Shown here: positions 25,596 to 35,008 of the stretch, in pieces
How the letters are laid out: the number at the start of each line of letters is the position of its first letter
Position numbering within the stretch: the stretch's first letter is position 1
Position numbers and translations under genes: made by a program
Source of the DNA: CAYQJL01 sp964612295
Lineage (GTDB): Bacteria; Eisenbacteria; RBG-16-71-46; CAIMUX01; WJJG01
DNA: 64,000 nt
Assembly (NCBI GenBank): GCA_964612295.1
Contig: CAZTDY010000010.1
Span: 1-64,000, forward strand
Reading direction: 5' to 3'
Notes under the pieces: model-generated
Told to the model about the DNA's origin: nothing
Databases searched by the model: none
The model's input: the letters and a program-made list of their open reading frames with translations, nothing else

Positions 25596-27836
25596 CTATT
25601 CATCCTCTACCGTGAGCGGCAGGCCCATCGACTGACCCATCCGGGCGATCTTTCTCCGATTCATTTCCGTGGCGGCCAGCTCATGTTGGGCGAGAAGGAA
25701 GGCCTTGGCCTCTTCCAGCCTGCCCGCCGCCGCGAGGGCCTGCACGGCCATGCTGGTGGGGAAGAACCGGCCCGGCGCCGCCTCCGTCGTCCGTTGGAAC
25801 AGGGTGACCGCTTCGGCCGGCCGCTGAAGATACATCAGCACCGAACCGCGCACGAACCAGGCGAACGGCTCCTCGGGGAAGCTGGCCAGGCCCGCCGAGC
25901 TCGCGCTATCGGCGACGGCCGCGTTGTCTGCCTGCGCCGCGCCCAGGGCAAGGCGGCCCATCTGGGCGAGCTCGCTTTCGTTCGGTGGCGTTAGCTCGGA
26001 CGGCAGCAGGAGGGCACCGGCCTGCTGTTCCGCCTGATCGATGGCGGCCAGCGTTTGCTGCGCAGGCTGATAGTCGGGGAAGATCTGCAGGGCCCGGGTG
26101 AGGGCCAGGCGAGCCTGGGGGAGTTTCTGGAGCTGCGTGGCAATCGCGCCGAGCTCGTTCCAGTAGAGCGGATGGTTCGGGTGGAGGCCCACCAGCCGCA
26201 AGGCGAGGGACTCCGCCTCCACGAACGACTTCTGGGCCCGCAGAAGCTCGGCCAGACCGTAGAGCGCAGTTTCGCATTCCGGATCCAGCTCGAGGGCCGC
26301 CTCATATTCAGTGCGGGCGGCCTGGGATAACTCCTCCAGACGCATCACTCGGGCCAGATCGGCGTGGGGAAGGGGATTCTCGGGATTGACCCGAATGGCC
26401 TCCCTCAGGAGCCGGGTGGCGTCTCGGATGTCCTCGGCTTCCACGTGGAGCCGGGCTTCCTCCCGCAGGTCTTCGGAGCGGTCACCGAACCGCGCCTGTG
26501 CGCCGGGGAGATCGAGGGCGGACAGAACGAGCAGGACGAGGGCCGCGGGCAACAGCCAACGTGGCGTGAGGGCCGAGCGTAGCCGCGTGAGCCCGATCAC
26601 GAGCACCGGCAGCAGGAGCACCACCAAGGGCCAGCGTGAACTGCACGACTGCACCCCCAGGAGGTTCACGACGCACACCGCCAGCAGAGGGGGCAGGAGC
26701 ATCGCCGCCCGCCGGTCACAGCGCAGCAGCCACAGCCCGATGACCCCGAGCGCCAGGAACAGGGGGAAGAGGTATAAGCCCCATGTCAGGTGGCGGGCCC
26801 GCGAACTCATCACGTGTTGGGGAGAGACGGGATCCGGAATCTCGTAGGCCGAGATGAGCAGCGCGGCGCGACCCAGAATCGAACCCACGAGTGTGACCGG
26901 TTGCTGGAGCAGCGCGCGGAGGCCCTGGCGCGTGAAGTACCGGTTCATCTCCGGCTTGCTGAGGATGCGGGCTTCGCCTTGCTGCGCGATCGACTCGGCA
27001 CGCTGCGGTGCCATCCAGGCCGGGGGCGTCATCGATCGGGCGGTTCCCCAGGTGTCTTCGTCGAACGTGCGACTGAAGAAGACGCTGTCCGACCAGTTCC
27101 AGTTGAAGGCGCCTTCCTCCTGCGCCGCATGGTGGCCACAGAGAAGCACGGGCAGGATCAGGGCGGCCCCCAGCAAGATGGCGCATCTCTTCCAGGCGGG
27201 GCGCGTCCCGGGGCGGGGGCGCAGACGCAGGACCAGAACGGTCACGCCCAGCGCGAGAAAGAGCATCGGGCGGAACAGGAAACCAAGCCCCAGCAGCAAG
27301 CCGCCGCCGATCGTCCGGCGGAGGTCCTGCCCCTCATCGAAGAACAGCAGCCGGGTGGTAATCAACACCAGGGCCACCGCCCAGACAACCGGTTGCAGGC
27401 GCCACTCGAAGAAGACGCCCAGCGGGTGGATGGCATAGATGAAGGCCGCGATCCAGCAGTGACGTTCGGGCAGCACCGGCCGCAAGGTCCAAGCGATGAG
27501 CGGGGCGATTGCCAGACCGACCAGCGATTGCATCACCAGCAGGGCCGAGACGCTCTCCCCGAGGATCTGAGAAAGAAAGGCCAGGAGGTAAGGGTAGGCC
27601 GGGGACCCCCAGGGCAGGACGGCTTCCGGGAATCTGCCGGCCATCATCTCCAGCCAGCGAGCCTGGTAGACGGCATCCTCGAAGCCTGGAATCGCCATGA
27701 AGTGTTTGTCGTGAAAGGCCAGGTAGCCGAGAACGCGCAACACGACTCCGCCCACAAGCGTGGCAATGATCCAGGCCCACGGGACCGGTCCGCCGGTCAT
27801 GCTCCGCTGGCTTTTTCGGGGGTGTTTCTCGCTCAC
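25596..27836 (-). CDS. GT-C-type membrane glycosyltransferase-like protein with C-terminal TPR domain
   Basis: A 746-residue protein. GTG 27836 with AAGGAG 11 bp after the upstream gene fixes the start; the longer frame has no signal. About 10-12 hydrophobic spans fill residues 12-460. The first loop carries GFEDAVYQARWLEMM, where the acidic pair resembles the catalytic region of PMT/ArnT-type lipid-linked sugar transferases. From about 480 onward there are five or more TPR-like helix pairs, which would face the periplasm or cytoplasm as a protein-docking platform. Last gene of the eight-gene operon. Confidence 0.7.
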   Translation of the reverse strand: MSEKHPRKSQRSMTGGPVPWAWIIATLVGGVVLRVLGYLAFHDKHFMAIPGFEDAVYQARWLEMMAGRFPEAVLPWGSPAYPYLLAFLSQILGESVSALLVMQSLVGLAIAPLIAWTLRPVLPERHCWIAAFIYAIHPLGVFFEWRLQPVVWAVALVLITTRLLFFDEGQDLRRTIGGGLLLGLGFLFRPMLFLALGVTVLVLRLRPRPGTRPAWKRCAILLGAALILPVLLCGHHAAQEEGAFNWNWSDSVFFSRTFDEDTWGTARSMTPPAWMAPQRAESIAQQGEARILSKPEMNRYFTRQGLRALLQQPVTLVGSILGRAALLISAYEIPDPVSPQHVMSSRARHLTWGLYLFPLFLALGVIGLWLLRCDRRAAMLLPPLLAVCVVNLLGVQSCSSRWPLVVLLLPVLVIGLTRLRSALTPRWLLPAALVLLVLSALDLPGAQARFGDRSEDLREEARLHVEAEDIRDATRLLREAIRVNPENPLPHADLARVMRLEELSQAARTEYEAALELDPECETALYGLAELLRAQKSFVEAESLALRLVGLHPNHPLYWNELGAIATQLQKLPQARLALTRALQIFPDYQPAQQTLAAIDQAEQQAGALLLPSELTPPNESELAQMGRLALGAAQADNAAVADSASSAGLASFPEEPFAWFVRGSVLMYLQRPAEAVTLFQRTTEAAPGRFFPTSMAVQALAAAGRLEEAKAFLLAQHELAATEMNRRKIARMGQSMGLPLTVEDE

Positions 27837-27847
27837 CTCGCACTCCT

Positions 27848-29902
27848 TCAATCCGAACAGACCTCTAAGGCCCGGACGCGCATGCTCTCTTGGGTCGAAT
27901 CGGGCAGCGCCTTGCAGACCGGGCCCTTGAGAAACGCCCAGGCGGCCGGGCAATCCTGCCTCAGAAGCAAATGATCCAGCAGTGTACCACAGGAGGTTGG
28001 GCCCGGCTCAAGCGACACGGCGCGGCGGGCGGCCTCCAAACCGGCCGGATCGTCGGGCCGGTGACGGAGCATCAACCTCCCTAGCTCATGCTGCAACGCG
28101 GCGTCGGTTTCATCGGCGGCGAGCAACTGGCGCAGCAGACTGAGGGCCTCGTCGATTCGGTCGGCGCGGATCAGGGCCACGAGCCAGTGCCGCCTGAGAT
28201 CCTGCGACTGTCCGGCCAGCGCCTGTGCCTGCGCCCAGGCATCGGCCGACTCTTCAAAACGATCCAGCATGAAGAGCGCGGAGGCCCGTCCGATCCAGCC
28301 GTCCTTGTGCCGCGGCTCGAGCGCGAGAAGACCATCGAAGGCCTCGAGGGCTTTTTTTGCGCGCGCCTGCTCCAGGTAGAGGTTGCCGATTCGCTGTCGC
28401 GGCTCAGTCTTGTCGGGATACCGTTTGACCGCCTCTCCCAGAACCTCTTCGGCCTCTTCGTATCGCTCGGTGATGATGAGGAGGTGGCCGAGTCCATTCA
28501 GACCGAAGCTGTTGAAGGGGGCGATCTTCAGTGACTCGCGCAGATGCGACTCCGCCTCGGCCAACTCCCCATCCTTGATCAGGGCCGTGCCGAGGTTGCT
28601 CTGCATCCGCGAACTACGTGGGTAGGCTTCGACGGCGGAGGCGAACAGGGTCCGGTCGCTTTGCCAATCGCGGTTGCGATCCCAGGTGCGCAGGCCGGCG
28701 AGCAGCAGGATCGGGGTCAGGAGGATGACCCCCCAGAGCGGCCTCGGTGACGCGCCCAGAAGCGGCCGCACGAGCAGGACGATGCCTGCCAGCAGCCCCA
28801 GCAAGGGCAGGTACAGGAGACGCTCGCCGAAGATCGTCCCGATGGGGTAGAGCAGGTTGCTGACCGGCAGCATGAGCGCCAGGTAGAAGCCGAAACTCCA
28901 AGAGAGCGCCGGCCGGCGGTTGCGCCGGGCGATGAGAACGGCGGTCACCGCAATCAGGGCAACAAATGCGAGCCCGCCCAGGCCGAGGAGATCTCGTTCG
29001 AGCTCGATGGCATCGAGGGAGTAGTCGGCGCTCAGGCGACTGGGCCAGATTGTGAGCCAAACCCCCAGGGCCAGAACACGCGCCGCGGTCAGCACGGCGG
29101 CGTCGAGCGGGGCACCGATAATCGGGTTGTCGATCAGGGTGGCGTTGGAGTCCGGGCTCCATCCGACGACCGCCGCCCGCGCCAGAAGATAGGGCACGAT
29201 CGAGGCGAGAATCAGCAGGTCGTAGCGCAACTCGCTCGAGAGACGACCCTCGCGCTTCAGGTTCGCATAGCTCCTGCCATCGGCCATCAGCCCCAACCGG
29301 TGGGCGCCGAAGAGAAGCCCGAAGCCGATCGCCCCCTCCTTCGAGGCGATCGCCAGCGCCATCCCCAGGCCGATCATCAGCCAGCGGGCCTTGTTCGCCG
29401 GGTTGAGGAAGGCCAGGTAGGCGACGAGGCCGAAGAGGGCCGCGAAGAGCTCGGCCCGCCCGACAACGCCGGTCACCGCTTCGGTATGCAGTGGATGGAT
29501 CGCGAAGAGTGCGGCGATCGACCAGCAAAGCGCGAATCGACCTTTCAGCAGCCGGCGCAGGAGGGCCAGGACGAGGAGCGTCACCCCGGCGTGCAGAATC
29601 AGGTTGAGCAGGTGGAACGGCATCGCCCGGGGGCCGAAGAGATCGAGCTGCATCCGGTAGGAGAGGGTGGTCACGGGACGGTAGAGCCCGGCGTCGTGCG
29701 GCCCGGGCCAATACGGCTCAGTGACCGACCGCCACCAGGGCTGGTCCGATTCGAGGAAGTCGTTCTCGACGATGATCCCCACGTCGTCATAGACGAAGTC
29801 GCAGGTGAGGGCGCCCAGGTAGGGCAAGAACGCGATCAGCGCGAGGGCCAGCCAGGGCCCGGTTGGCCCGCAGCAGCCTTTCCAATCGAATCCGCCTCCC
29901 AT
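27848..29902 (-). CDS. TMTC-like membrane protein: polytopic GT-C region plus TPRs
   Basis: A 684-residue protein. The first luminal loop has FVYDDVGIIVENDFL, matching the DD-type acidic motif of TMTC/PMT O-mannosyltransferases. YRPVTTLSY, HLLNLILHAG and FAIHPLHTEAV are family hallmarks. About 11 membrane spans reach residue 410, and TPRs fill about 430-670. Eukaryotic TMTCs O-mannosylate secreted proteins, and bacterial homologues are mostly uncharacterised. The gene starts 2 bp after the preceding stop, so translation is coupled. Confidence 0.78.
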   Translation of the reverse strand: MGGGFDWKGCCGPTGPWLALALIAFLPYLGALTCDFVYDDVGIIVENDFLESDQPWWRSVTEPYWPGPHDAGLYRPVTTLSYRMQLDLFGPRAMPFHLLNLILHAGVTLLVLALLRRLLKGRFALCWSIAALFAIHPLHTEAVTGVVGRAELFAALFGLVAYLAFLNPANKARWLMIGLGMALAIASKEGAIGFGLLFGAHRLGLMADGRSYANLKREGRLSSELRYDLLILASIVPYLLARAAVVGWSPDSNATLIDNPIIGAPLDAAVLTAARVLALGVWLTIWPSRLSADYSLDAIELERDLLGLGGLAFVALIAVTAVLIARRNRRPALSWSFGFYLALMLPVSNLLYPIGTIFGERLLYLPLLGLLAGIVLLVRPLLGASPRPLWGVILLTPILLLAGLRTWDRNRDWQSDRTLFASAVEAYPRSSRMQSNLGTALIKDGELAEAESHLRESLKIAPFNSFGLNGLGHLLIITERYEEAEEVLGEAVKRYPDKTEPRQRIGNLYLEQARAKKALEAFDGLLALEPRHKDGWIGRASALFMLDRFEESADAWAQAQALAGQSQDLRRHWLVALIRADRIDEALSLLRQLLAADETDAALQHELGRLMLRHRPDDPAGLEAARRAVSLEPGPTSCGTLLDHLLLRQDCPAAWAFLKGPVCKALPDSTQESMRVRALEVCSD

Positions 29903-29904
29903 GC

Positions 29905-31620
29905 CTACCTCCCCGTTTCCGCGGCGCCCTGGACGGGTGGAAGATCGTCAACCTCGACCCAGGCGGCGCGCGGCACGCGCAGCAGGACCCGCACCATGCC
30001 CATCCAATCCTGAGGGTAGACTCGGGCCGGAGTCAGCGGCTGCAGCCCGGCAAAGGCGTAGACTAAGAGATTCGTCGGATAGGCGATCCGGTTTGCGTCC
30101 ACGGGCGCGTTCGGGGTGAGCGGCCCTTCTCCCGGCGCCGGCGGGAGGAGGGTGGCGATGATCCAGACCGCGCCGGTTTCGGGCAGGCGCCCCCCGAGGT
30201 CTTCGCGGAGGGCGAGCGCCTCCAAGCGATAGGTGTCCAGGGAGTCGAGCGGCGTCCCTGGCACCGCGGCCGGGTTGAGTCCGGCGACCGTGGGGAACCA
30301 GCAACGGTTGTGTTCGGGATCGGATTGGGCCAGGTAGTACTCGATCGAGGGGCTCGTCAGCACGCCGTGCACCAGCCAGTCCTCTTCGATGCCGGGTTGG
30401 GCCGCGAGGAATCTGGCCGCCTCCCGGTCTTTCCCCTTGGCCGCCTGAGGATGGGACCAGCCGTAGGAGGGCGCGAGCACCGCGATCGACAGCGCGGCCC
30501 AGGCGAGCAGGATGAGGCCCGCCAATGGACGCGGCAGTCGGGCCAGCCCCCGTCCGGCGAGGAGCACGAATGCGGCGTAGGCGATCGTGTCGGTGCGCCC
30601 CAGCACGTAGGCCGGCGTGAACACCATGGATGCCACCGCCATCGCGATCAGCGGGCCGAAGAGGAACGCCGCCTCTCTCAGCGTATCGAGCCAGGGGCCC
30701 TCGGGCGCACTCTCTCGCGCGCGTAAGAGGAAGCGTTTGGGCAAGAGAAGGCCGAGCAGCACAACCCCGCCGGTGGCGACGGCGAGGGCGGCCCATTGCG
30801 CGGTCTGGCTGATGAGAACCGGCAGGGGGATGTTGCCTCCCGGATGCACCATCGCCCCCGGGAGAAACGCTTTCAGCGAAGAGAAGGGCGCGAGCCAGAG
30901 GCTGTGCGTTTGCCAATACGCGGCCATCCACTGGTTCAGCTCCTCGTGGCGTCCCAGCTGGCTGCTCGAGAAGGCCCAGTACGCGGCCCAGACCGCCAGC
31001 GGGATCAGGTGCCACCCGAGGTAGGCGCGCATTTGCCGACCACCGCGCGGGTGGAGGAGGATCAGGACGAGCGAGGTCATGAGCAGCAGGATGCCGACGT
31101 GATGGGTGAGGCAGAGCAGCGAGCCCGAGAGCGCGAGCAGAGGGCCGGCCCGGCGTTCACCATGCATCACCCTGCGCGTAGCCTCGATCGTCACCAGGGC
31201 AAGCAGAATGATGAGCGTGTAGGACCGGGCCTGACGGGCATAGAAGACGGCGAAGGAACTGACCGCCATCACCGCCGCCGACCACAGCATGGGCTCGCGC
31301 CGTTCGCGCTGCCATCGCCGCAGCAGCAGGGCGACCGCCGCCAGACCGAACATGGCGGCGGGGAACCGTAGGACCGACTCTTGCTCATCCACTTCGGCGA
31401 AGAGCTTCTGGATACTGTAGAAGAGTGGGGGCGCATCGTCTTCGCCGATCAGACTGCGCAGCATCTCTCCCCACGGCCGGGAGACGATCTCGGCCGTATA
31501 GGCTTCGTCACACCACACCCCCTCGTGCCCCAGCGCGAAGAAACGCAACCCGGCCGCGACGAGCAGCACGGCCACGATCACGAAGACGATCTTCCGCGTA
31601 TCGGGTGCCGGGCGGCTCAT
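29905..31620 (-). CDS. ArnT/PMT-like membrane glycosyltransferase
   Basis: A 571-residue polytopic protein. The N-terminal LRFFALGHEGVWCDEAYTAEI contains the Asp-Glu pair in the first periplasmic loop expected of GT-C (GT39/GT83-like) enzymes, and DDAPPLFYSIQKLF follows. About 11 hydrophobic spans are seen, then a soluble C-terminal domain from about 390. It overlaps the methyltransferase stop by 4 bp. It probably moves a sugar from a polyprenyl carrier to an envelope acceptor. Donor and acceptor are unknown. Confidence 0.75.
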   Translation of the reverse strand: MSRPAPDTRKIVFVIVAVLLVAAGLRFFALGHEGVWCDEAYTAEIVSRPWGEMLRSLIGEDDAPPLFYSIQKLFAEVDEQESVLRFPAAMFGLAAVALLLRRWQRERREPMLWSAAVMAVSSFAVFYARQARSYTLIILLALVTIEATRRVMHGERRAGPLLALSGSLLCLTHHVGILLLMTSLVLILLHPRGGRQMRAYLGWHLIPLAVWAAYWAFSSSQLGRHEELNQWMAAYWQTHSLWLAPFSSLKAFLPGAMVHPGGNIPLPVLISQTAQWAALAVATGGVVLLGLLLPKRFLLRARESAPEGPWLDTLREAAFLFGPLIAMAVASMVFTPAYVLGRTDTIAYAAFVLLAGRGLARLPRPLAGLILLAWAALSIAVLAPSYGWSHPQAAKGKDREAARFLAAQPGIEEDWLVHGVLTSPSIEYYLAQSDPEHNRCWFPTVAGLNPAAVPGTPLDSLDTYRLEALALREDLGGRLPETGAVWIIATLLPPAPGEGPLTPNAPVDANRIAYPTNLLVYAFAGLQPLTPARVYPQDWMGMVRVLLRVPRAAWVEVDDLPPVQGAAETGR

Positions 31621-32396
31621 CCGCGGGGTCTCCTAGCCAGGGCCATGATCGAGAGCCCGGCCGGCGCTCCCGACCAACTTAGGCCGGCTTCGGCGCGCAG
31701 GACCACATCCAGGATTCGATTGATCCAGGAGGGGAGCGTGGTGAGATCCGACTTCGAAGAGGACTCGGCCTCCACGGTCGACTGGGCGGCCCCGCCGCGG
31801 CCCAGCGCCCGGACCGAACGTACCAGGGCCAGCGGAGGAAAGAGCACCCAGTTCCAGTAGTGCAGATCGACCGCCTCCAAGCCGGCCCGCTCCAGCTTGG
31901 CGGCCACCTCGGAGCGCGTGTATCTGCGGACCGTATGGATGGCCTCATCGTGGGCCGAGCGCAGCCAGGGGAAAGCCGGGAGGTTGAGCAGGAGCAGCCC
32001 GCCCGGTTTAAGGCAGCGCTTCATCTCGATCATGGCGGCGACATCGTCGGCGACCCCGCGGTGATAGAGCACGTCAGCCGACAGCACCAGATCGAAGCGC
32101 GACTCACGCAGGGGGAGCTGGTCGACCGAAGCCTGCAGCAAGGAGGGGAGCACCCGCTGGTGCGCGAGTTCCAGAGCCTCGGCGCTGAAGTCGAGCCCTA
32201 CACACTCGTAGTGCTCGCTGAGAAGGGCGAGATTCATGCCGGTGCCGCAACCTGCATCCAGACAGCGCGGACGGTTTCCTTGAGAGGGCAGGGCCCCGGC
32301 CGCGCCGAGCGTCCGCTCGATCTGGCGGCGAAGCGCCCGGTACCACCAGTGGCGCTCCTCCAACCGGAACATCTGCCTGTATTCGTGCGGCTCCAT
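31617..32396 (-). CDS. Class I SAM-dependent methyltransferase
   Basis: A 259-residue protein with the SAM-binding motif CLDAGCGTGMNLALL (about 48-62), the acidic strand-2 end VGLDFS, and motif IV VLSADVLYH. A YRQMFRLEERHWWYRALRRQ N-terminus is common in methyltransferases of glycan loci. Lies between the EmrE-like and GT-C genes, so it may methylate a sugar or a lipid-linked intermediate (inference). Confidence 0.85.
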   Translation of the reverse strand: MEPHEYRQMFRLEERHWWYRALRRQIERTLGAAGALPSQGNRPRCLDAGCGTGMNLALLSEHYECVGLDFSAEALELAHQRVLPSLLQASVDQLPLRESRFDLVLSADVLYHRGVADDVAAMIEMKRCLKPGGLLLLNLPAFPWLRSAHDEAIHTVRRYTRSEVAAKLERAGLEAVDLHYWNWVLFPPLALVRSVRALGRGGAAQSTVEAESSSKSDLTTLPSWINRILDVVLRAEAGLSWSGAPAGLSIMALARRPRG

Positions 32397-32411
32397 CAGT
32401 CCTGCACCGGA

Positions 32412-32774
32412 TTATGATCGTGAGATGAGATAGACCCCCATCACGATCAGGATGGTGCCGATCCACCGGATCGACGGGACCTGCTCCCTGAGAATCATCG
32501 GTGCCATGACCAGGGTGATGACGTAGCCCATCGCAAGCAGTGGGTAAGCCCAGCTCAGGTCGGCACGGGATAGCGCGGCGAGCCAGAACACGGCGCCCAC
32601 CCCGATGGAGAGGAAGCCGCCGTACAGGGGCCAGGTGCGGATCATCTTCGGGACGACCGTACCCATCGAGGACAGCGAGAGAACGCCGACGCGGTCCATC
32701 CCCGCCTTGAGCATGAACTCGCCGATCGCCGAAAAGCAGACGGCAATTGCGACCAGAACCAAGGGTTTCGACAT
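32412..32774 (-). CDS. EmrE/DMT-type small membrane protein (undecaprenyl-sugar flippase-like)
   Basis: A 120-residue, four-helix protein starting at ATG 32774 with GGAGGAAC upstream. The pattern matches half-size DMT proteins such as ArnE/ArnF: AIGEFMLKAGM in helix 1, SWAYPLLAMGYVITLVMAP in helix 3, and a final WIGTILIVMGVYLISRS. Members of this group flip lipid-linked aminosugars. The adjacent DegT aminotransferase and ArnT-like genes make that role plausible. Confidence 0.75.
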   Translation of the reverse strand: MSKPLVLVAIAVCFSAIGEFMLKAGMDRVGVLSLSSMGTVVPKMIRTWPLYGGFLSIGVGAVFWLAALSRADLSWAYPLLAMGYVITLVMAPMILREQVPSIRWIGTILIVMGVYLISRS

Positions 32775-32796
32775 CTGTTCCTCCGAGGGCGCGCCG

Positions 32797-33969
32797 TCAA
32801 TCAGCGACGTCCCGAATCGCCTTGCCCATGGCATCCGCCACGCGCGACAGATCATTCTCACCCAAGGCCGGGGAGAAAGGAAGACTCAAGGTCTCGGCAC
32901 ACCACGCCTCGGCCTCGGGGAAGCTTCCGGCCGCGTAGCCGAGGTATCGATACGATTCCTGGTGATGCACGGGCACCGGATAATGGACCTGTGAGCCGAT
33001 GCCTGCCTCCTGCAGCGCGGCGCGAACAGACTCGCGTTTCGCGACCCGCACGACGTAGAGGTGGTAGACATGCCGCTCGTCCGTGGCGCTCGCGATCGAG
33101 CGCGGGAGTCTCAGGCCCGGTCCGCAGAGGGGCTCGAGCAGCGCGTCTAGGCGCAGGGCGAGATCGCGCCGCCGCTGATTCCACATCTCCAGGTGTTCCA
33201 GTTTGGCCCCGAGAATGGCCGCCTGGATTTCGTCGAGCCGGCTGTTGATCCCCACCGTGTCGTGACGGTACCGATCGGTCTGGCCATAGTTGCGCAAGTG
33301 CCTGGCCGCTCTGGCCTGCGCGGGGCCCTTGACCCACAGCGCCCCTCCGTCTCCATAGGCCCCCAGGTTCTTGCTGGGATAGAAGCTGAAGCAGCCGTAG
33401 TCGCCCCAGGTGCCGGCGCGGCGGTCATGCAGAGCGGCGCCGTGGGCCTGAGCGGCATCTTCGATGACGACCAGGTCGTGCTTTCTGGCAATGGCGACGA
33501 TCTCATCCATCGGAGCGATCCGCCCGTAGAGATGAACGGGGACGATCGCCCTCGTGTCGGGCCTGATCGCCTCGGCGATCCTGTCCGGATCGATGAGCGC
33601 GGTGTCGGGATCCACATCGGCGAACACCGGCCGGGCCCCTGCATCGGTGATGGCGCTCACCGTCGGAACGGCTGTGTTGGGAACCGTGACAACCGTGTCG
33701 CCGGCGCCGATCCCGGCGGCGGTCAGGGCAATCCTGATTGCATCCGTGCCGGAGCCCACACCGACCACTTCGCCGGCGCCCTCACCCAACCAGGTCGCAA
33801 AGGCGTTCTCGAAACGCTCCAGCTCGGGACCCAGGATGAACCACCCCGAGCTCATCACGCGCCCTACGGCCTCCTCGATCTGGACGCGGATGCCGGCGTC
33901 GTGTGCCCGAACATCGAAGACCGGCAGAAGGGGCCGGCCTGCTGGTTGGCTCCCGGAGGGCTCGTTCAT
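32797..33969 (-). CDS. DegT/DnrJ/EryC1/StrS-family sugar aminotransferase
   Basis: A PLP enzyme of 390 residues that adds an amino group to a nucleotide keto-sugar. The Schiff-base lysine is K200 in FYPSKNLGAYGDGG. D171 and Q174 in VIEDAAQAHG contact PLP, and the GSGTDAIRIAL phosphate-binding loop is near 72-82. It overlaps the preceding SDR gene by ATGA. Together with the SDR it should make an amino-sugar nucleotide for the glycan built by this operon. Confidence 0.92.
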   Translation of the reverse strand: MNEPSGSQPAGRPLLPVFDVRAHDAGIRVQIEEAVGRVMSSGWFILGPELERFENAFATWLGEGAGEVVGVGSGTDAIRIALTAAGIGAGDTVVTVPNTAVPTVSAITDAGARPVFADVDPDTALIDPDRIAEAIRPDTRAIVPVHLYGRIAPMDEIVAIARKHDLVVIEDAAQAHGAALHDRRAGTWGDYGCFSFYPSKNLGAYGDGGALWVKGPAQARAARHLRNYGQTDRYRHDTVGINSRLDEIQAAILGAKLEHLEMWNQRRRDLALRLDALLEPLCGPGLRLPRSIASATDERHVYHLYVVRVAKRESVRAALQEAGIGSQVHYPVPVHHQESYRYLGYAAGSFPEAEAWCAETLSLPFSPALGENDLSRVADAMGKAIRDVAD

Positions 33970-34985
33970 CCTTCGGAGGACTCCTCGTAGTAGTGCCGTT
34001 TGTGTTGACGGTAGTATTCGAGCGTCTGACGGAGGCCGTCCTCGACCGAAACCGCCGGGGCCCAGCCGATCAGACGCTGGATCTTCTCGAAGCTTCCGTA
34101 GTAGCTGCCGATGTCGATCCGCTTGCGCTCGTCGGGGAAGGGGATGATCTCGATCTCCCCGCGGCCGCCGATCTTGATGATCAACTCGGCGACCTCCTTC
34201 ACCGAGAGAATCTCGGGCGAGCCCAGGTTGAACACCTCTCCGTGAACGTCGTCGCTCGAACCCGCGGCCAGGAACGCGTCGACGACGTCATCCACGTAGT
34301 TGTAGTCGCGAAGCTGACTGCCGTCTCCATAGACCGCGATCGTCTGCCCCTCGAGAGCCCGGCGAATGAAAACGGACAGGAACCCCTGCCTCGCGTGGGA
34401 CAACAGCTGGCGGGGACCAAACGTGTTGGTCAGCCGCAGGCTACAGGTCTTGAGCCCGTACACCCGGTGGTAGAGCAGGTGATACCACTCGGCCGACATC
34501 TTGTTGATGCCGTTGACGTCGGTCGGGTTGTTGGGGTGATCCTCATCCACCGGCAGGCGCAACGGCCGCCCATACTGCTGGCGGGTGCCCGCGTAGCAGA
34601 TGCGCACCTCGGGATGATGGTGGCGGCAGATCTCCAAGAGCGTCAGATGGCTGCGGCAGTTGATCTCCAGATCCTGGAGGGGGTCGCGCATGCTGTCGAT
34701 GTGGCTGACCTGCCCCGCGAGGTTGAAGATGATCTCCTGTTCGCACAGGACCGGAGTCAAAGCCTCGATGTCGCGCAGATCGATCTCATGGACCGTGACC
34801 CGTTCCCGAATGGACGCAACGTTGAACCAGTTGGCGCCGCATCCCGGCACCAGGGAATCCACGATGGCCACCTGGGCGCCGCACGCCACGAGGCGGTGCG
34901 CAAGATTGCTGCCGATGAAGCCGAGGCCTCCGGTGACCAGGACACGTCGGCCCTGAAACGCTGATTGCGGCGATGTGGCGCCCAT
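33966..34985 (-). CDS. Extended SDR (NAD-dependent sugar epimerase/dehydratase family) with Asn at the catalytic Tyr position
   Basis: A 339-residue nucleotide-sugar SDR. The NAD loop is VTGGLGFIGSN (G19, G22, G25) and D42 is a likely ribose ligand. The usual YxxxK is N158-G-I-N-K162, so the catalytic Tyr is Asn; T134 holds the Ser/Thr position. The rest is well conserved (LRLTNTFGPR, GDGSQLRDYNYVDDVVDAF). The start is ATG 34985, 23 bp from the GT2 stop; the longer frame is unsupported. It may be a natural subfamily with altered chemistry, not a dead enzyme, since the gene is intact and coupled to the aminotransferase. Confidence 0.85.
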   Translation of the reverse strand: MGATSPQSAFQGRRVLVTGGLGFIGSNLAHRLVACGAQVAIVDSLVPGCGANWFNVASIRERVTVHEIDLRDIEALTPVLCEQEIIFNLAGQVSHIDSMRDPLQDLEINCRSHLTLLEICRHHHPEVRICYAGTRQQYGRPLRLPVDEDHPNNPTDVNGINKMSAEWYHLLYHRVYGLKTCSLRLTNTFGPRQLLSHARQGFLSVFIRRALEGQTIAVYGDGSQLRDYNYVDDVVDAFLAAGSSDDVHGEVFNLGSPEILSVKEVAELIIKIGGRGEIEIIPFPDERKRIDIGSYYGSFEKIQRLIGWAPAVSVEDGLRQTLEYYRQHKRHYYEESSEG

Positions 34986-35008
34986 CGGTGTGGTGCTTCC
35001 CTCGTTTC

